Positions 1-12,263 of a DNA stretch of 64,000 nucleotides are shown one piece after another. Position 1 is the first letter of the stretch, and each line of letters starts with the position of its first letter. The DNA is from Dermatemys mawii. Its lineage: Eukaryota; Chordata; Testudines; Dermatemydidae. The translations under genes were made by a program, and so were the position numbers. Under the pieces are notes generated by a model. That model made no database searches. It worked only from the letters and a program-made list of their open reading frames with translations, and was not told the origin of the DNA. The stretch is from the NCBI GenBank assembly GCA_007922305.1, contig ML677351.1, forward strand, positions 12,057,165-12,121,164, written 5' to 3'.

Positions 1-1086
1 AAACGGAGGCATAACAATACATCCTTATTAGAAGTACTGCTGAGATGAAAATCTTGCCTCAACATTTCCATTAGTCCCTTAGCCTTTCACGCTGATGCTG
101 GGGGTTTCTACTGATAGTTCAAAAGATTGCAAATGCAAAGTTTACAGAACTGCCTGACAGTGATATATTTGCCAGCAGCAAATCAGTCCAAGTGAGCTGT
201 AAAACCTACACCAACAAATGTAATTCTTAGCAGGTTTTGAACCATCTCCTTCAGGCTATGATTAATTTCATTAGATACCCTTAAACTTAAAATGAGTAGC
301 AAGGTAGCCTGTCAATCACAATAACTAATTTCAGCAATGCAGTACTCAAACCCCATATTAAGTAGTCTTCCCTTACTGTAGACATGATTCTCCTTACACT
401 TATTCCTGAGTGATCCCACCATGCTTCTGAATTAAGCCAGTGTAAGTTAGAGAAAAATTACATACCATACATTTAAATGGATAAAGATTCCATGTAAGGA
501 GCAGGTAGAGAAAGCATATTTATATAGTTGCTCTTACATATTTCCAAAGTAAATAACCGACAAGATCTCAGTCCAAAATGGAGGCTTCATAATACCTACC
601 AATTCCCAAGTAATCTAAAGAATTGCTTTACCACGCAATATATTTACAGTGCCAAAAATGTATAAATATGTATTTGAAGTGAAATTACAACATGTAGTTA
701 GCATGCAAGAGTGATACAGAGCAGTGTATATATGTCATAAACTCAGACATAACAGTAACTTATGGTAACTAGTCTAAATTGTTCGTGTCAAATTATGAAC
801 CATCAATACATTATCAGAAAGATGAATCTCAAGTGTAAGAAACACTCCGACACTAATTATTTAATGTAAAACATCACTAAAAGTGCCCAGTTGGCTAATT
901 GGAATGTGACTTCAGACAATCTGTGACCACTAACAGACTTTCATCAAATATACCAGGAAATCTTTCCACTGCTCCCAACATTTTTTCCCCTTTTACACAT
1001 TCTGAAGAAGAAAGGTAAGTTACAAGTCCAGAAAACACTGTTATTTTCCTCTCACGATGCATTCGAGAGGCACAAATTTGGAAATT

Positions 1087-1089
<3 letters not shown>
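1..1089. other. Unannotated AT-rich sequence
   Basis: No coding region, RNA gene or repeat that I recognise. All frames are broken by frequent stops. It is probably intergenic or intronic DNA. Confidence 0.5.

Positions 1090-1128
<39 letters not shown>
1090..1128. repeat. (AC)n dinucleotide microsatellite
   Basis: About 19 uninterrupted AC units. The valine-cysteine run of a short minus-strand open frame over this site is only the translation of the repeat. Confidence 0.98.
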
Positions 1129-1130
<2 letters not shown>

Positions 1131-1599
1131 TGTCAGATTGCTCAATTAGGCAGCAGCAACTCAAGATGCATTCATTTACCTAGCCAATCACTGGCTAATG
1201 GTCTAGACCTATATTACTGACCTCAGATAACGTAAACAATGGATCCTTTATAAATCAGCACTAATTGGGGAAAAAAAGTGTGATGATTCCCTCCAGGCTC
1301 CAACCGTATCCTACACTATGCCTTGAATCCTACTACGTGAATTGTTTCCCTTCTCCTTGCCCCACTCTCAGTCCCCTATCCCAGTTGCCTTCTATCTCTC
1401 TCTGTACACTATCTTTAGCTACCATTACACTTCTTCCCTCTTCACTTCCTTGAGAAACAGGCCTTCATCCAAGCCCCAGTCCTCTGCATATTGGCACTCC
1501 CTATCTCAGAGACATGCAGATGGGGCTGTGCAACGATGCAATATACGTGGATATGTATATGGCTCTCCCCAGTGTAGTAGCCAGATCTCCTCACATGAG

Positions 1600-1785
1600 T
1601 GGATTCATATTCACAAGAGCCCTAGGATACAGGGAAGTAGCATTGCCATTTCACAGATGGGAAATCAAGGCACAAAGAAATTAAGTGACTTGCCCAAGGT
1701 CACAAAAGGAACCTGTGGCAGAACTAGAACCTGATCCCTGAACTCCTGAGGCCTAGTCCAGTGCCGTACTCTCCCCTGCCCCTCC
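1600..1785 (-). repeat. MIR/CORE-SINE relic
   Basis: Holds the hallmark antisense MIR block: ACAGATGGGAAATCAAGGC, then a segment matching TTAAGTGACTTGCCCAAGG, then GTGGCAGAACTAGAACC. MIR-type CORE-SINEs are ancient tRNA-derived elements shared across amniotes. Both ends are eroded, so the limits are approximate. Confidence 0.8.
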
Positions 1786-3704
1786 AAACCAAAAATACCC
1801 CCATTATTTCTTGGCAACAATCAGTCCTATTCGTGAAAAGCTCGGTGGTGGCCACAGTTTCCTCTCTTGAAGAAAGTGCAACAGCATTCTGAAAAAATGG
1901 AGTTTTTATGCCCTCAGCTGAGATAACTAAAATTTTGAATTTGGCATCACTAGATTTGGATTACCACTAAAGCTGACATCAGCTCAGGAATTGGCTCATG
2001 GGAGGGGTATACATTATATAAACATGTATACCCTGACTCAAACTTTTCTCATCATATGACTCAACCTTCTCTCAAGGCAGTAAAAAGTAATACGGTTACT
2101 TATTCTTTTAATGTCTGTGTATGAGTATAGTGCACATGGAAAATAAGAGCTAGCAGAAGCGCCTGGAGCACACACGTGCACCACAGATCTTCAGATACAT
2201 CTCACCTCAATGCTGCAACAACCCCAAACCTGAGCATCTTAGAGTCTCTCAAGCATGGTTTCAATGTGCCAAATTTTACAGAGGTTTGGTGACCTGAACT
2301 AAAGATTAAAGTGAGTCACTACCAAAATGTTTTCTCTTGTGAGCCATATAAGCATAAAACACAGGTCTTGAAAAGAAACTTTTTTGAATGCATCTAGTCT
2401 AATGGTTTACTCTCAGCACCTCCCCCCACTCACATACTCAAAAAAGAGTACAGTATATTTCTTAACCTATATTACTATAGCAAGTAAGCAGTTAGTAATA
2501 ATAATTTCACCAAATAATATTGGTGAAAATAGTTGAAAAATGGTTTTTGATTGTAAAGAAGATCATTGATTTTTGGGTTATTTAAGGGAACTTCACAGAG
2601 TCAAGAGCAAATTAAATGAGGTAATGAGGACATGTTTGTAATTTCATTTTAAAGTCTCACACTGTCCTTGCCTCTCTCTGGTTTCCAGTTTGTCGATAAG
2701 TGAAGAGCTTCAATTTCCAAATCTGTTACTGAACCTTTACAAATCAAAATGCTGCTGGATAATACCTGTTTTTAAATGTCTGTTTGGAAATATTGGCAAC
2801 CAAGTGTCTATACATCTTTAACCTTAGCAGGAAGAGAAACATCATGTATTGTCAGGAAACTGAAGAGGAGGAAAGAGATGCTCTGAAAGGGAAATTGATC
2901 TAAAATTACAACGACGAAACTGTTTATAGAGATGTTTTGAATCCTAGGAAAAAATAGAATTCATCTGATGTGTTAATTAAGGCCCCCCTGCTCCCCACTA
3001 CTCTATGGCTTGGAGGAAAAGGGTGTGAGTGAGCAAAATAGGTGCTAGAGAGCCCATGATTCCCACGCCCCACCTTCACTCTACGGCTGCCAATAACTGG
3101 CTTCATTTGTACTCCATAGTATTCATAGAGAAAGAGAGTGCGTGACTAGGGAAGAATGGGAAACATGCTTCCATGCACAATACTCAGACATTGAAAAACA
3201 GTGTCAATAACACTGAGTAAGATGTTTGAATTGTTGTGTCCCTGAGCAACAGCATCCAACCTTCTGCCTCAGAGGGACCTAACCAGAAGAGACATGTGCA
3301 CAGGTAGCGGTGGAATAGTCAACGACAATGTAGAAATCACGCCAGCTACGTTGCCTGCACTGAAAGGACTGCAGAGCTAGGAGCATAGAGTCCACATGGC
3401 CTGAAACGCTGAGGTTTATTTCAGTGGCTAATCCCACCAAACGTCTACTAACATTGCACAGGCCACAGCCCTGCCACAGTCAATAGATCTTCAAGACACT
3501 GGATGCACTGGATATACCCTGGTGAGTCATCAACTGCCACCACTGCTTACGCAGAAAGAGAAGGCAATGCGCCTAGCCAGTCAATTGGAATTTTGAATGG
3601 CCAAGTGAGGTAAGGGCAAGGGTGTAAATAATAACTGGCATGTATAACTCAGTTAGAGAAAGGATTATATTGTAGGTAACACCACGTGCATTTGGCAAAT
3701 AACA
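1786..3704. other. Unannotated sequence
   Basis: No feature recognised in about 1.9 kb. Only short chance open frames are present, and no poly-A tail, inverted repeat or protein motif was seen. Confidence 0.5.
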
Positions 3705-3706
3705 TG

Positions 3707-3866
3707 CAGACGCTCCCTGACTTACTTGCTAAGTCAAATTTTGTGTAAGTCGGAAACGTATCTCCAACCATTATGCAAAAAAACCCGCCTATTTTTGGCT
3801 TATGGAGCTTTTCCCATAAGTGCGAATTTGCATAAGTTGAGTCTTCCGTAACGAGGGGAGCATCTG
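3707..3866. mobile_element. Tc1/mariner-like MITE, 160 bp
   Basis: Terminal inverted repeats: CAGACGCTCCCTGACTTAC at the left and the complement of GTAACGAGGGGAGCATCTG at the right. The right end abuts TA and the left abuts TG, which fits a TA target duplication with one mutation. It has no coding capacity. TA duplication is typical of Tc1/mariner elements; the assignment is inference. Confidence 0.7.
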
Positions 3867-3868
3867 TA

Positions 3869-4444
3869 TATACAAAATTAACAGAAACTATGTGAGAGAT
3901 AGTGTAAGATGTAGTGCAGTGAGTGCATATGTGCACCACTGCTCTTACTGGCTGCAAGGCTAAGACCTGCTCAAGAATGTGAAATCATTATACTTTTTGG
4001 TGAAGTGTTTTTCAATTGGTGGGTTACTGTAAGCCCCTCCAGGGAGGGGAGGAAAGGTTTTGTCAAGAAAGGCAACAGGAGACAAGGAGGTCATTAGGCA
4101 CTGAAAAATTTATTGAAATCTAAAATAAAGAAAATCTCTCTCTCCCCCACTGCACACCTTTAGCCTCCAAGTTCAAGTATTCTTTGTCAACTTCTTGCAT
4201 CAAACACACAAATAAATTATATAGGATTATATTAATACATTTTTTACTCTTATTTTATAGTAAGTGTACTGGAGATCATGAAAATTTCAAACATGGGGTG
4301 GCCTACCTGAAAAGGTTGAGGAACGCAGCCCCTAGTGAATAACCCACAGAGACATCATAATTCTCGGCCATCTATGGAGTGAATCTGCAGTTTGCAGGCC
4401 TAAAAAAAAAAAAGAGCGCCATTCTATTAATAATAAAGATAATA
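3869..4444. other. Unannotated sequence
   Basis: No gene or repeat recognised. It contains a short A run near 4402 and an AATAATAAT stretch near 4440. Confidence 0.45.
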
Positions 4445-4685
4445 ATAATACTTAGCATTATATAGAACATTACATGGTCAAAGCACTATATAGCCATTAA
4501 CTAATTAATCCTCAACCTCCTCTGTGAGATGGATGGGTAAATACTATTCTCTGTATTTTACAAAGGGGAAACTGAGGCAGAAAGGAAGAATGACTTTCCC
4601 AACCTCTCGTAGTGGCAGAGCTGGTATTAGAAATTAGGATGTTCCAATTCCCAGCTCTGACATAGCCAGGGTACAATCCAAACTA
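4445..4685 (-). repeat. MIR relic
   Basis: Antisense MIR pattern: CTCTGTATTTTACAAAGGGG then AAACTGAGGCAG, followed by GTGGCAGAGCTGG. The left part, with TTAATCCTCAACCTCCTCTG, matches the 3' CORE/tail portion. Many substitutions show an old copy. Confidence 0.8.
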
Positions 4686-4689
4686 ATGG

Positions 4690-5187
4690 TTAGTTGCGTC
4701 CCCCCGGCCCTCTAACCTGGGGTGCCCTTTACCCTCCTTTGCTGCTGTAACCTTCAGTCTGGACTGCTCACAAACAGCCTCTAGAATGCACGTCACTCCC
4801 AGCTGTGTCTGTGTGTGTGCTGTAGTCAGCCAGCGACACCTTGGCTCTTATCAGTCTGGGTTATATTTCAGGGTGACTCCAACTCACCCCCAGTCCTACA
4901 TTGTTCCCCATAAATGCATGTCTTGTAGTGCCCTGCCCCCTCCCGGACAATCCAAGCTTATATAAAATCCATCATGACATTGAAAGAAATGATGTGCACA
5001 CATCTTGTTACCCCAAATGGAGTTTCACAGATGCTTCGATTCAAACACACTGGATTTCCTAAAACAATAAAACAAGTTTATTAACTGCAAAGAGAGAGAT
5101 TTTATTTGAGTACAAGTAATAAGGCAGAAAAGTCAGAAATGGTTAGAAGAAAAATAAAGTGCTTAACAAATTATGTTAAATACAAAA
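4690..5187. repeat. LTR-retroelement-like repeat, left half
   Basis: The style of this sequence (a long pyrimidine-rich part, then ACAATAAAACAAGTTTATTA and an A-rich stretch) is one I associate with abundant LTR-type repeats of turtles. It stops abruptly at the hAT element starting at 5188 and appears to resume at 7149. The family is from recognition, not alignment. Confidence 0.4.
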
Positions 5188-5272
5188 TAGGGCTGTCAAC
5201 TAATAGCAGTTAACTCAGAGATTAACTCAAAACTAATTAATCATAATTAAAAGTTAATTGGGATTAATCGCT

Positions 5273-5872
5273 GTTTTGATCGCACTGTTACTACTAATCG
5301 TTGTTACCTTTTCTTGAACATTCCATTTTTTTGCAATGTCCAAGAAATGCTCTACACTTTTTTCAGCATAATCTCTCTCTTCATTATGTGTTGCTGTTAA
5401 AGCAAACCACTGCAGTGTTCAAGCAGCATCAAATCAGGTGCGCCCTGATTCCATGATAGCTGTAATTGCTCAAGGATGTCCAGGGATCACCAGTCAAAGA
5501 AACAGCTAGTACATTTTTCAGAAGCTCCAATGCTGTGGTCTTCTTATTGTGGTATAGGTAATGTATTTGTGATGCGATGGTTCTTCGAGCTGTCACGGTG
5601 TATGACTGATTGGAATATGCAATTTGAATAACATCTCTTAGCCCTCTGTCATTTACAATGTTGAGTGATCTGTAGTCCATAGCTATACCCACTTTGCAAC
5701 AGCATTGATTAAGCTGTTGTACTTTGATCCATGAGCTTGTAGCAACCCTGAAACTCTGTAAGCATATTATGTCACGGTTGGCAGGATTCATTTGCTGTCG
5801 GTGGGTTATCTGTAGTTCAAGACTGGAGGCAAAAGCGTGTTTAGCATGTAGATGGTACTGAAGACTTGGCAC
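5273..5872 (-). pseudogene. hAT transposase relic (internal part)
   Basis: Read from 5872 downwards, a 147-codon frame contains in order a stretch like the hAT N-terminal region, the motif block QIHYLYHNKKTTALELLKNV, then SLTGDPWTSLSNYSYHG and IRAHLI. This matches the conserved segment of ZBED-type hAT transposases (usual form xLTTDxWTSxxxxSYxGVTAHFI). The catalytic first aspartate region reads LTGDPW. The relation continues past the stop in a shifted frame at about 5425-5275 (AEKSVEHFLDIAKKWNV), so at least one frameshift or stop splits it. The BED finger and the C-terminal dimerisation region are missing. It is not functional; it lies within the composite hAT insertion and marks that element's family. 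Confidence 0.7.
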
Positions 5873-5989
5873 TTCAAGATTATTGGTACTTAGCCTTGCA
5901 AATAGCTACATATAACCATCTTTTTATCCAGTGCAATCAAAACAGATTAATTGCAACTAACTTTTTTTAATCACTTCAGAGCCCTATTT

Positions 5990-6545
5990 ATCATGCTCAG
6001 TCTTGAAACAAGTTCATTTTTTGCCCCACTTTTCCCCTTGGAAGGCTGTTCCAGAACTTCACTGCTCAGATGGCTAGAAACTTTCATCTAACTCTAAGCC
6101 TAAAGCTGTTGATGGCCAGTTTATATCCATTTGTTCCTGTACTACCAATGGCCTTTAAATAGCACCATTCTCTTCCTGATGTTTATCCCACTGACATATT
6201 TATAGAGAGCATTCAGACCTCCATTCAGCCTTCAGTTTTTTAGGCTAAACAAACCAAGATCCTTAAGTCTCCTCTTGTAAGGCAGTTTCTCTAGTCCTCT
6301 GATCCTAGCAGCCCTTCTCTGAACCTGTTCCAGTTTAAAATCATCTTTGTTAAACATGGGAAACCAGAATTTCACCCAGCATTTCAGATGAGGTCTTACC
6401 AGTTCCTTGCACAATGGCGGTAACACTTCCCTATCTCTGTTAGAAATACCGCACATGATGCATCCTAGGCATTGAATAGCATTTTTCACAGCTGCATCAG
6501 ATTGGCAACTCATAGTTATCAACCAACACACACAGGTCTTACTCC
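5990..6545 (-). mobile_element. CR1 LINE fragment
   Basis: A minus-strand frame (6531-6232) encodes the C-terminal CR1 reverse-transcriptase region: LVRPHLKCWVKFWFP, then LEQVQRRAARIRGLEKLPY and KRRLKDLGLFSLKN. Further sequence down to about 6000 looks like the following CR1 segment. 5' truncation is usual for CR1. It lies between the two inner hAT ends of the composite insertion. Confidence 0.75.
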
Positions 6546-6594
6546 TCCTCTGTCACTTCAAACTGAGAAGTCTCCATGACCTTTCACTTTGCAC

Positions 6595-7148
6595 TAGGGC
6601 TGTCAGTTAAGGATTAATTCATAAATGATTAATGCATTAATATTTTAACATGTTAATCGTAATCCAAAGGCAGCGGGGAAGGAGGGAAAGAATAGAAGGA
6701 AGGTGCTGGAGTGCTGCTCCGGAGTGGGGCTGAAGCCCCAAACCCCACTGGACTGAAGGTAGAGGGATCATAAAGCACAAAAAGTTTGAGAAACAATGCT
6801 CTAAAGTTCTACAGTTTTATTTTTGTGTGCAATAATTTTTTTAAAAAAATCTACATTTGTAAGTTGCACTTTCACAATAAAGAGATTGCACTACAGGACA
6901 TTTATGAGATGAGCTGAAATACTTTCTCTTGTTTTATCCTTTTTACTGTCCAAATATTTGTAATAAAAAATAATATAAAGTGAGCACTATACACTTGGTA
7001 TTCTGTGTTGTAACTGTAATCAGTATATTTGAAAATGTAAAAAGAAATCCAACATATTTAAATAATGTGCATTCTATTATTATATTACTATTATTATTTA
7101 ACAGTGTGATTAATCACAAATAATTTTTTTAATCACTTGACAGCCCTA
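6595..7148. mobile_element. Non-autonomous hAT-like element
   Basis: TAGGGCTGTCAGTTAA at the left; the right end is TTTAATCACTTGACAGCCCTA. The right end resembles the one at 5986, with the shared block TTTTTTTAATCACTT, so both belong to one family. The interior is AT-rich with no coding potential. Its own flanks (CTTTGCAC and ATTCAAAG) do not match, which argues that the real unit is the larger 5188-7148 insertion. Confidence 0.6.
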
Positions 7149-7750
7149 ATTCAAAGCCAGGTTTTCTCACCTGATGTTTTCAGTAGTCTTACTGACCAAA
7201 CTGTTTCGGTCAGAGGCCCTTCTCCATTTCAATAGCTGTTTCCTTAGTCCCTTCTGGTGCAGTGAATCGATGGAGAGAAAGGGGAGGGGTACCTTGGGAC
7301 ATATGCCTCTTCATTTTATAGTCATGTCCCCCCTACAGAAGTATTCCCAGCTGGGAGCAAGGCATAGGCAATCTGCGTGGAAGGAAACTCTGTGCTCTTT
7401 CTTTGCTAACAAGTAGATTTTTTTTTTTATCTCTGACCCCTTTCTGGCCAACAAATGGCCACTCAGCAGGTAATGGGCCATCAGCCTTGTTTTCACCTGG
7501 CTGTGGCATCAACTTGCTTTTTGTCTCTGGAGAACTGGTCTGGAGACTTCTCTGGAAAACATACTTTTAGTCATGATCTCAGCTTACATTTATAACTTCA
7601 CATATACTGCTTCCATGTACATTTTGCCATGATGGTATATTGATCAGAAAATTATGAATTTTTAAATGACATCTCACAGATATACTGAGTACAAAGTTTA
7701 TTACAACTGTGCAGAGGGTGTGGCTATATGGGTACATTCTGTCACACCAA
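7149..7750. repeat. LTR-retroelement-like repeat, right half
   Basis: Appears to continue the repeat interrupted at 5187. The region includes CTGACCAAACTGTTTCGGTC and GTGCAGTGAATCGATGGAG, and ends near GGTACATTCTGTCACA. Open frames here are short. The family is from recognition only. Confidence 0.4.
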
Positions 7751-9724
7751 CCCCATTCCTCTAGACTATGCTGCCTTTCAGAAAGATTGATTCTTAAAAA
7801 GTCAATCTGTGAGATAAAATATATGCATAGCTAAAGCAAAATACAAGCAAAACAATGCTGGTGAGGTCAGAAAATCTTGATCCATACAGCAACTATACTG
7901 ACATTTTGGTAAAATTATCATCAATATCAGATCATTGTGTGGCTGGATAATCACTAGATTGTGTGTTTCTAAAAGAGTGGTGGAGAACTGCTAGGCTCTT
8001 ATAGGTAATTTCTCTTTACAATGACTGGATGTCTCACTGTTGAAGAATCAGTTAAACAATCGGAGAGCATGGCTAGTGATTTTGATGTTGAAAGGAAGAA
8101 ATTCAATCAGCAATCTCATCAAGCTTTCTAACAAAGCAGAAATAAGGGCTGCAGGCAGGACTTGACACCACATGGTCAGTGATGGTTTATGGATCTGTGT
8201 ACCTTAGAAAGTAGGTAGAATGTAGCTGTACAGGATGTTCAATTGTTAGTCAGTTACCTTAGGGGATGTCAGAGTACGGTTGTGAAGACTTCTAAAAATA
8301 CAAATGTTTCAGCCAGACATCAACGATTTCTTCCTTATAGATTTCTATGAGAATCTTATCTATGAGGAGATGTCAGGGCAGTATTTCAGCAGCTGTGCTA
8401 CTGGATGCTGGAATCTTATCCTTGGACAATTCATTTTCATCTTTATTAACAAAGTTGCGTTCAGCAGATCGACATGTTTCTAACAATGAGTTACCCATAT
8501 GTCCTTGTATTACTAGCTTAGTCTGAAAAAAAAAGAAAAAAATGCAAGTCCTATTCCTAGGAGAAGAATAGCTTGCAGGTGAATTAGGAAGAGACATTAA
8601 CATTATGAAGAGAGATTTTGTCCAATTAGACTAAGGCAAATCTGTAGTCTCATTTTACACTAAGTGCCATGAGAAAATTAAAGTGTACATGGAACCTCAT
8701 CTGAAAAAAAAATTCACACAAGAAACTCTATTTACCTAGAAGGATGAAATCAACCCTGTCAGAATTTGAACCTGTCATTCCAGGGATTCCTGAGTAATCC
8801 AAGCTGAATGTATGATTTTTGTGAACCTTAATGGGACTCTTGTGACAAACCTTAATCAGAAAACAGCATTACAGAGAAATAATTAATCAATTGAAAAATA
8901 ACTCTAAACCAAAAAAAAGAAAAAAGAAAAAAGAAGAAAGTTATGGCTCCATCGTTAAGACTATAACCACGTTCCACTAAAAGACCTATCTGCAGTCCCA
9001 TTCTTACATTGGTTCTTTGCCTATCAAACTTGTTTAGCTTTAAAATTGTCAGGTTTACTTTCAAGGCTAAAGAGAACAGAAGAGAAAGAGAAAGGCTAAA
9101 GAAACAATCTCAGCTCAAAGATAATGAATAATTTTTCTCGGTCAGTAATTTAAAACTTAACACACACTGCATAATATGATAACCTAAACTGTTAAAGGGT
9201 CAGTCTAATAAACAATTTTCTTCTCCTCTGCACCAACATGAGCCAGTGCCATAGATGGCTACAAAATTGTATAGAAGAGAGAAATCTAATAAAGAAACAG
9301 ATTTACAATATGCCTGCTAATGCTTGCCAGAAGTCTCAAATGAAGTTGAATTGCTATGAAACTGTTTCTTTCATGAAACCATCTCTACCTCGTCTAACTT
9401 GTTCAATCTTAAGCAAATTAAACAATAAAGTCATACACAAATCAAAGAGAATGTTAAGCCATAACTTACTTGAGTCTCTCCCTCTTTTAGGATCAGTAAC
9501 TCAGATGGAGTGATGATTAACTTGTTCTTAACTCTGTGCTGTGCTACACTATTTCTGTTAAAATTGCTTTACAAGATCGTAATTCCCAAATAAACTGAAG
9601 AGATGAAGCCTCCATTGTAGAAACAGAGTTTTCGCTAGAGTACCTGACACTAGATCGACCAGTACGGGAAGGCAGGCTAGTTATCAATCCATGATATGTT
9701 TCTAATATTATCTATTATTTAGAA
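7751..9724. other. Unannotated sequence
   Basis: About 2 kb with no recognised gene, RNA or repeat. A-rich runs occur at 8526-8541 and 8912-8935. Confidence 0.5.
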
Positions 9725-9921
9725 CAGTGGGTATCAAATTTTTGTATTGGTGGCCCCTTTCACACAGCAAGCCTCTGAATGCGACTACACTTATAAATTA
9801 AAAACAGTTTTTATCTGTAACACTATTATAAATGCTGGAGGTGAAGTGGAATTTTGGGGTGAGGTGGCTGACAACTCACAATCTCACACATCATAACCTT
9901 ATGACCCTTTGAGAACCCCTG
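9725..9921. mobile_element. hAT MITE, 197 bp, perfect TSD
   Basis: Left end CAGTGGGTATCAAATTTT, right end TTTGAGAACCCCTG. Both sides carry the identical 8-bp flank ATTTAGAA (9717-9724 and 9922-9929). An 8-bp duplication plus CAG...CTG ends is the hAT signature. There is no coding sequence. Confidence 0.92.
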
Positions 9922-9949
9922 ATTTAGAAGCTTCAGAAAGCATCCCTAG

Positions 9950-10230
9950 GTGGTATCAGGTGTTGTGGGATGATGATGATGAGACCAGGTATTTGGTGGA
10001 AAGTTTTGTGGCCAAGGGCCAGTTCTCAGGAAATCCCAATCCCTTGCATTTGTGAGGTTTTTCTCTAGGCACGAACAGCTGCAGAATGCCAGATGAACTC
10101 CGCTGCCATGGTAGATCATGGTTATGGAGAAAACTGGGATTCAGACCATTACAAGCCTTCGGGATCAGGGCCTGAAATACGATCTGGAAATGGACACGTA
10201 GCCAATGGTACGAGCTGGGCAACTGTATGC
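9950..10230 (-). mobile_element. L2-like LINE fragment (C-terminal RT)
   Basis: The minus-strand frame 10222-9956 reads YHWLRVHFQIVFQALIPKA then CNGLNPSFLHNH. This resembles the segment (L/Y)HWLPVRFRIxFKxLLLTFKALNGLAPxYL near the C terminus of L2/CR1-clade reverse transcriptases. The fragment is short and divergent, and the upstream part cannot be followed. Confidence 0.5.
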
Positions 10231-11783
10231 GAGGAGGTGTATGTGTTCCTAGAGCTACTCACAAGAAGATCTCCTCATGTTGTACCATCTTGAATTTCTC
10301 TGAGGCAGCTACTCTCAGTTCCAAACATAGTGTGCTGCAGTACTTGCACCTAGATCACTATGAATCCATAGATCCCTGCAGCCAGATCTGGGAACGGGGT
10401 GCAGCCTCTTGGCAAACTGGATACGATAAATGGCATTTATTTCTCACTACTGATTAATTTGAATGTCCGGGATCAGTGAAGAGGCCAGAGGACCCCCAGT
10501 GGTCTCCTTTCTATGCTGTACTTCTTCTCCAGAGCTGTGGGGCCTGTTATGACAACTGGGTCCACAAGTTTACCCAAATTATAAGCTCAACTGTAAAAAG
10601 TTTGTACAAGTTTATGTAAGATGTTACAATAACCTATTATAACAATTGTTGATGGGGAACGGTATGAAAGGGACACAGAATAATTTAATTTGTTTAAAAC
10701 AAAAATGACAATTTGATATGATCTGTGGACTGTATTGAAATTATGACATTTTTAGAAAACTTTATGGGCAGAGTCTGATCCCCCATTCTGGCCTTTCTGT
10801 GCCACTCCAGCATTGCAAGGGGACCATAAAGCTCAGTTAACCAGTCAGCTCAAGAATGGGGACCCAGCTAAGCTTGTCCTATATCGCTCCCCACCACAGT
10901 GACTATGGTGTAGCCAGGAAAAGGAAGAGTAGCTGGTACATCACTCCACTTTTTGCAGTCTTTGGCTAGGCTAATGCCTCTTGGAGCCATATAGCTGTTA
11001 CATCTTAGAACAACCCTAAGGCTGCTCTATTTTTCACCCCCAGCCAACATAAAGCTTAGGGAGCTGCAACATGGTTTACAGTCACTTTTACTTCCTCCTC
11101 TCCTCAGCTACACCAAGCTGACAACAGCCACAGATGCAGATTGAACCCTTAATTATTTATGTGATCCCTACATTGCTGAAACCATAATCCAATAAGAAAA
11201 CAATTAACTATTTCTCTTCTTTTTTTTAAAAAAAAAAAGATTTAAATTGTTTATCTTAGATTTAGAGCTACTTTTTAATTTCAGGTTTCCTAAATGTAAT
11301 GTATACGTCCTATCAGAATAGCTTATAAATGTTTCACTGAAAAAATCTTCAGGATTTAATATGATGCATTTTATATGTTTATAAAGAAGTTTTAGCTCTT
11401 AAATAAATTGTCAATTAAAAAGATATTATTAGAATATTCTGATACTTCAAAAGCAGCATAGAATGATGTATGTTGAGCTAGTCAGACCTCCTGGGGAGAG
11501 TTAGATTTAAGATCTGACAGGAAGAAGTTGCAATAACATTATAATAATAATTAGCAGCAAGGAAAAAATTTTTTAGTAAAAAGCTTAATATTTTTTATTA
11601 TATTAAACACCAAGATTTGACTAAGTCATTTTTGTTCAACATCTCAAGAACTCTTCTATATGTCATATTTAAAGAGTTAAATGTTCATTGTTCTCCACAT
11701 CTCATTGTTATAAAGTTCAAGTGCACCCTTTATTTTTTGCAATGCAATTTGTACAAATCATATACAAAGACAAAAGATTGATT
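10231..11783. other. Unannotated sequence
   Basis: No feature recognised. The stretch is AT-rich from about 11200 to 11780 with poly-T/poly-A near 11220-11240. Confidence 0.5.
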
Positions 11784-11879
11784 AGTGGTTACACTATTAG
11801 CCTTGGACTTTGGAAACAAGAGTTTGATTCCCTGCTTCCCCTCAGACTTCCAGTGTAACCATGGGCAAATCACTTAGGG

Positions 11880-11955
11880 CCAGATCCTCAAAGGCATTTA
11901 GGCAGCTAAATCCCCCTGAAATCAGTCAGGTGCCTAAATACTTTTGAGGATCTGG
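11880..11955. mobile_element. Short palindromic MITE, about 76 bp
   Basis: The left arm CCAGATCCTCAAAGGCATTT matches the complement of the right arm AAATACTTTTGAGGATCTGG, giving a 25-bp inverted repeat with about two mismatches. Similar palindromic units recur near 31794 and 59192. It inserted into the MIR. Confidence 0.7.
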
Positions 11956-12045
11956 GTGGGCTTCAATCTCTTCAGATCACTAATTCTAAAATGGGGATAA
12001 TAGCACTTTCCTACCTCACAAGGGTTTTATGAGAATAAATGAAAA

Positions 12046-12263
12046 TACAGGCATGTCTTACGTGAGGGTTCTGTTCCGCGGTTTCCACTTTACGTGGAAA
12101 CAGCGTATAGACGAAACCCCATTGACTTCAATGGTGGGTGAAATCGCCCACCCTAAAGAAGGTTTTTATATTTTTATTTTTCCCTTTCTTTTTTTTGTTT
12201 TGGTCGATCACATGAAGTGGAAATCGTGTATGTTAAATGCACGTAAGACGCAACATGCCTGTA
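12046..12263. mobile_element. Tc1/mariner-like MITE, 218 bp
   Basis: Begins TACAGGCATGTCTTACGTG and ends with CACGTAAGACG...CATGCCTGTA, so the ends are inverted copies differing by a 5-nt indel. The outermost TA on both sides fits a TA target duplication. It inserted into the MIR, between its CORE block and its tail. The 79-codon open frame across it is incidental. Confidence 0.78.

Larger units (their letters stand above)
5188..7148. mobile_element. Composite hAT-type insertion, 1,961 bp
   Basis: Starts TAGGGCTGTCAA and ends TTGACAGCCCTA, perfect inverted ends. The outer flanks ATACAAAA and ATTCAAAG agree at 6 of 8 positions, as expected for an aged 8-bp hAT target duplication. Inside are a second right end (AGAGCCCTA at 5986) and a second left end (TAGGGCTGTCAG at 6595), with a CR1 fragment between them. 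Either two hAT elements moved together or the internal ends arose by nesting. Confidence 0.65.

Noticed and set aside
895..1164. 89-codon frame with a Val-Cys run
   Set aside because: The run is the (AC)n microsatellite, and the rest has no known motif.
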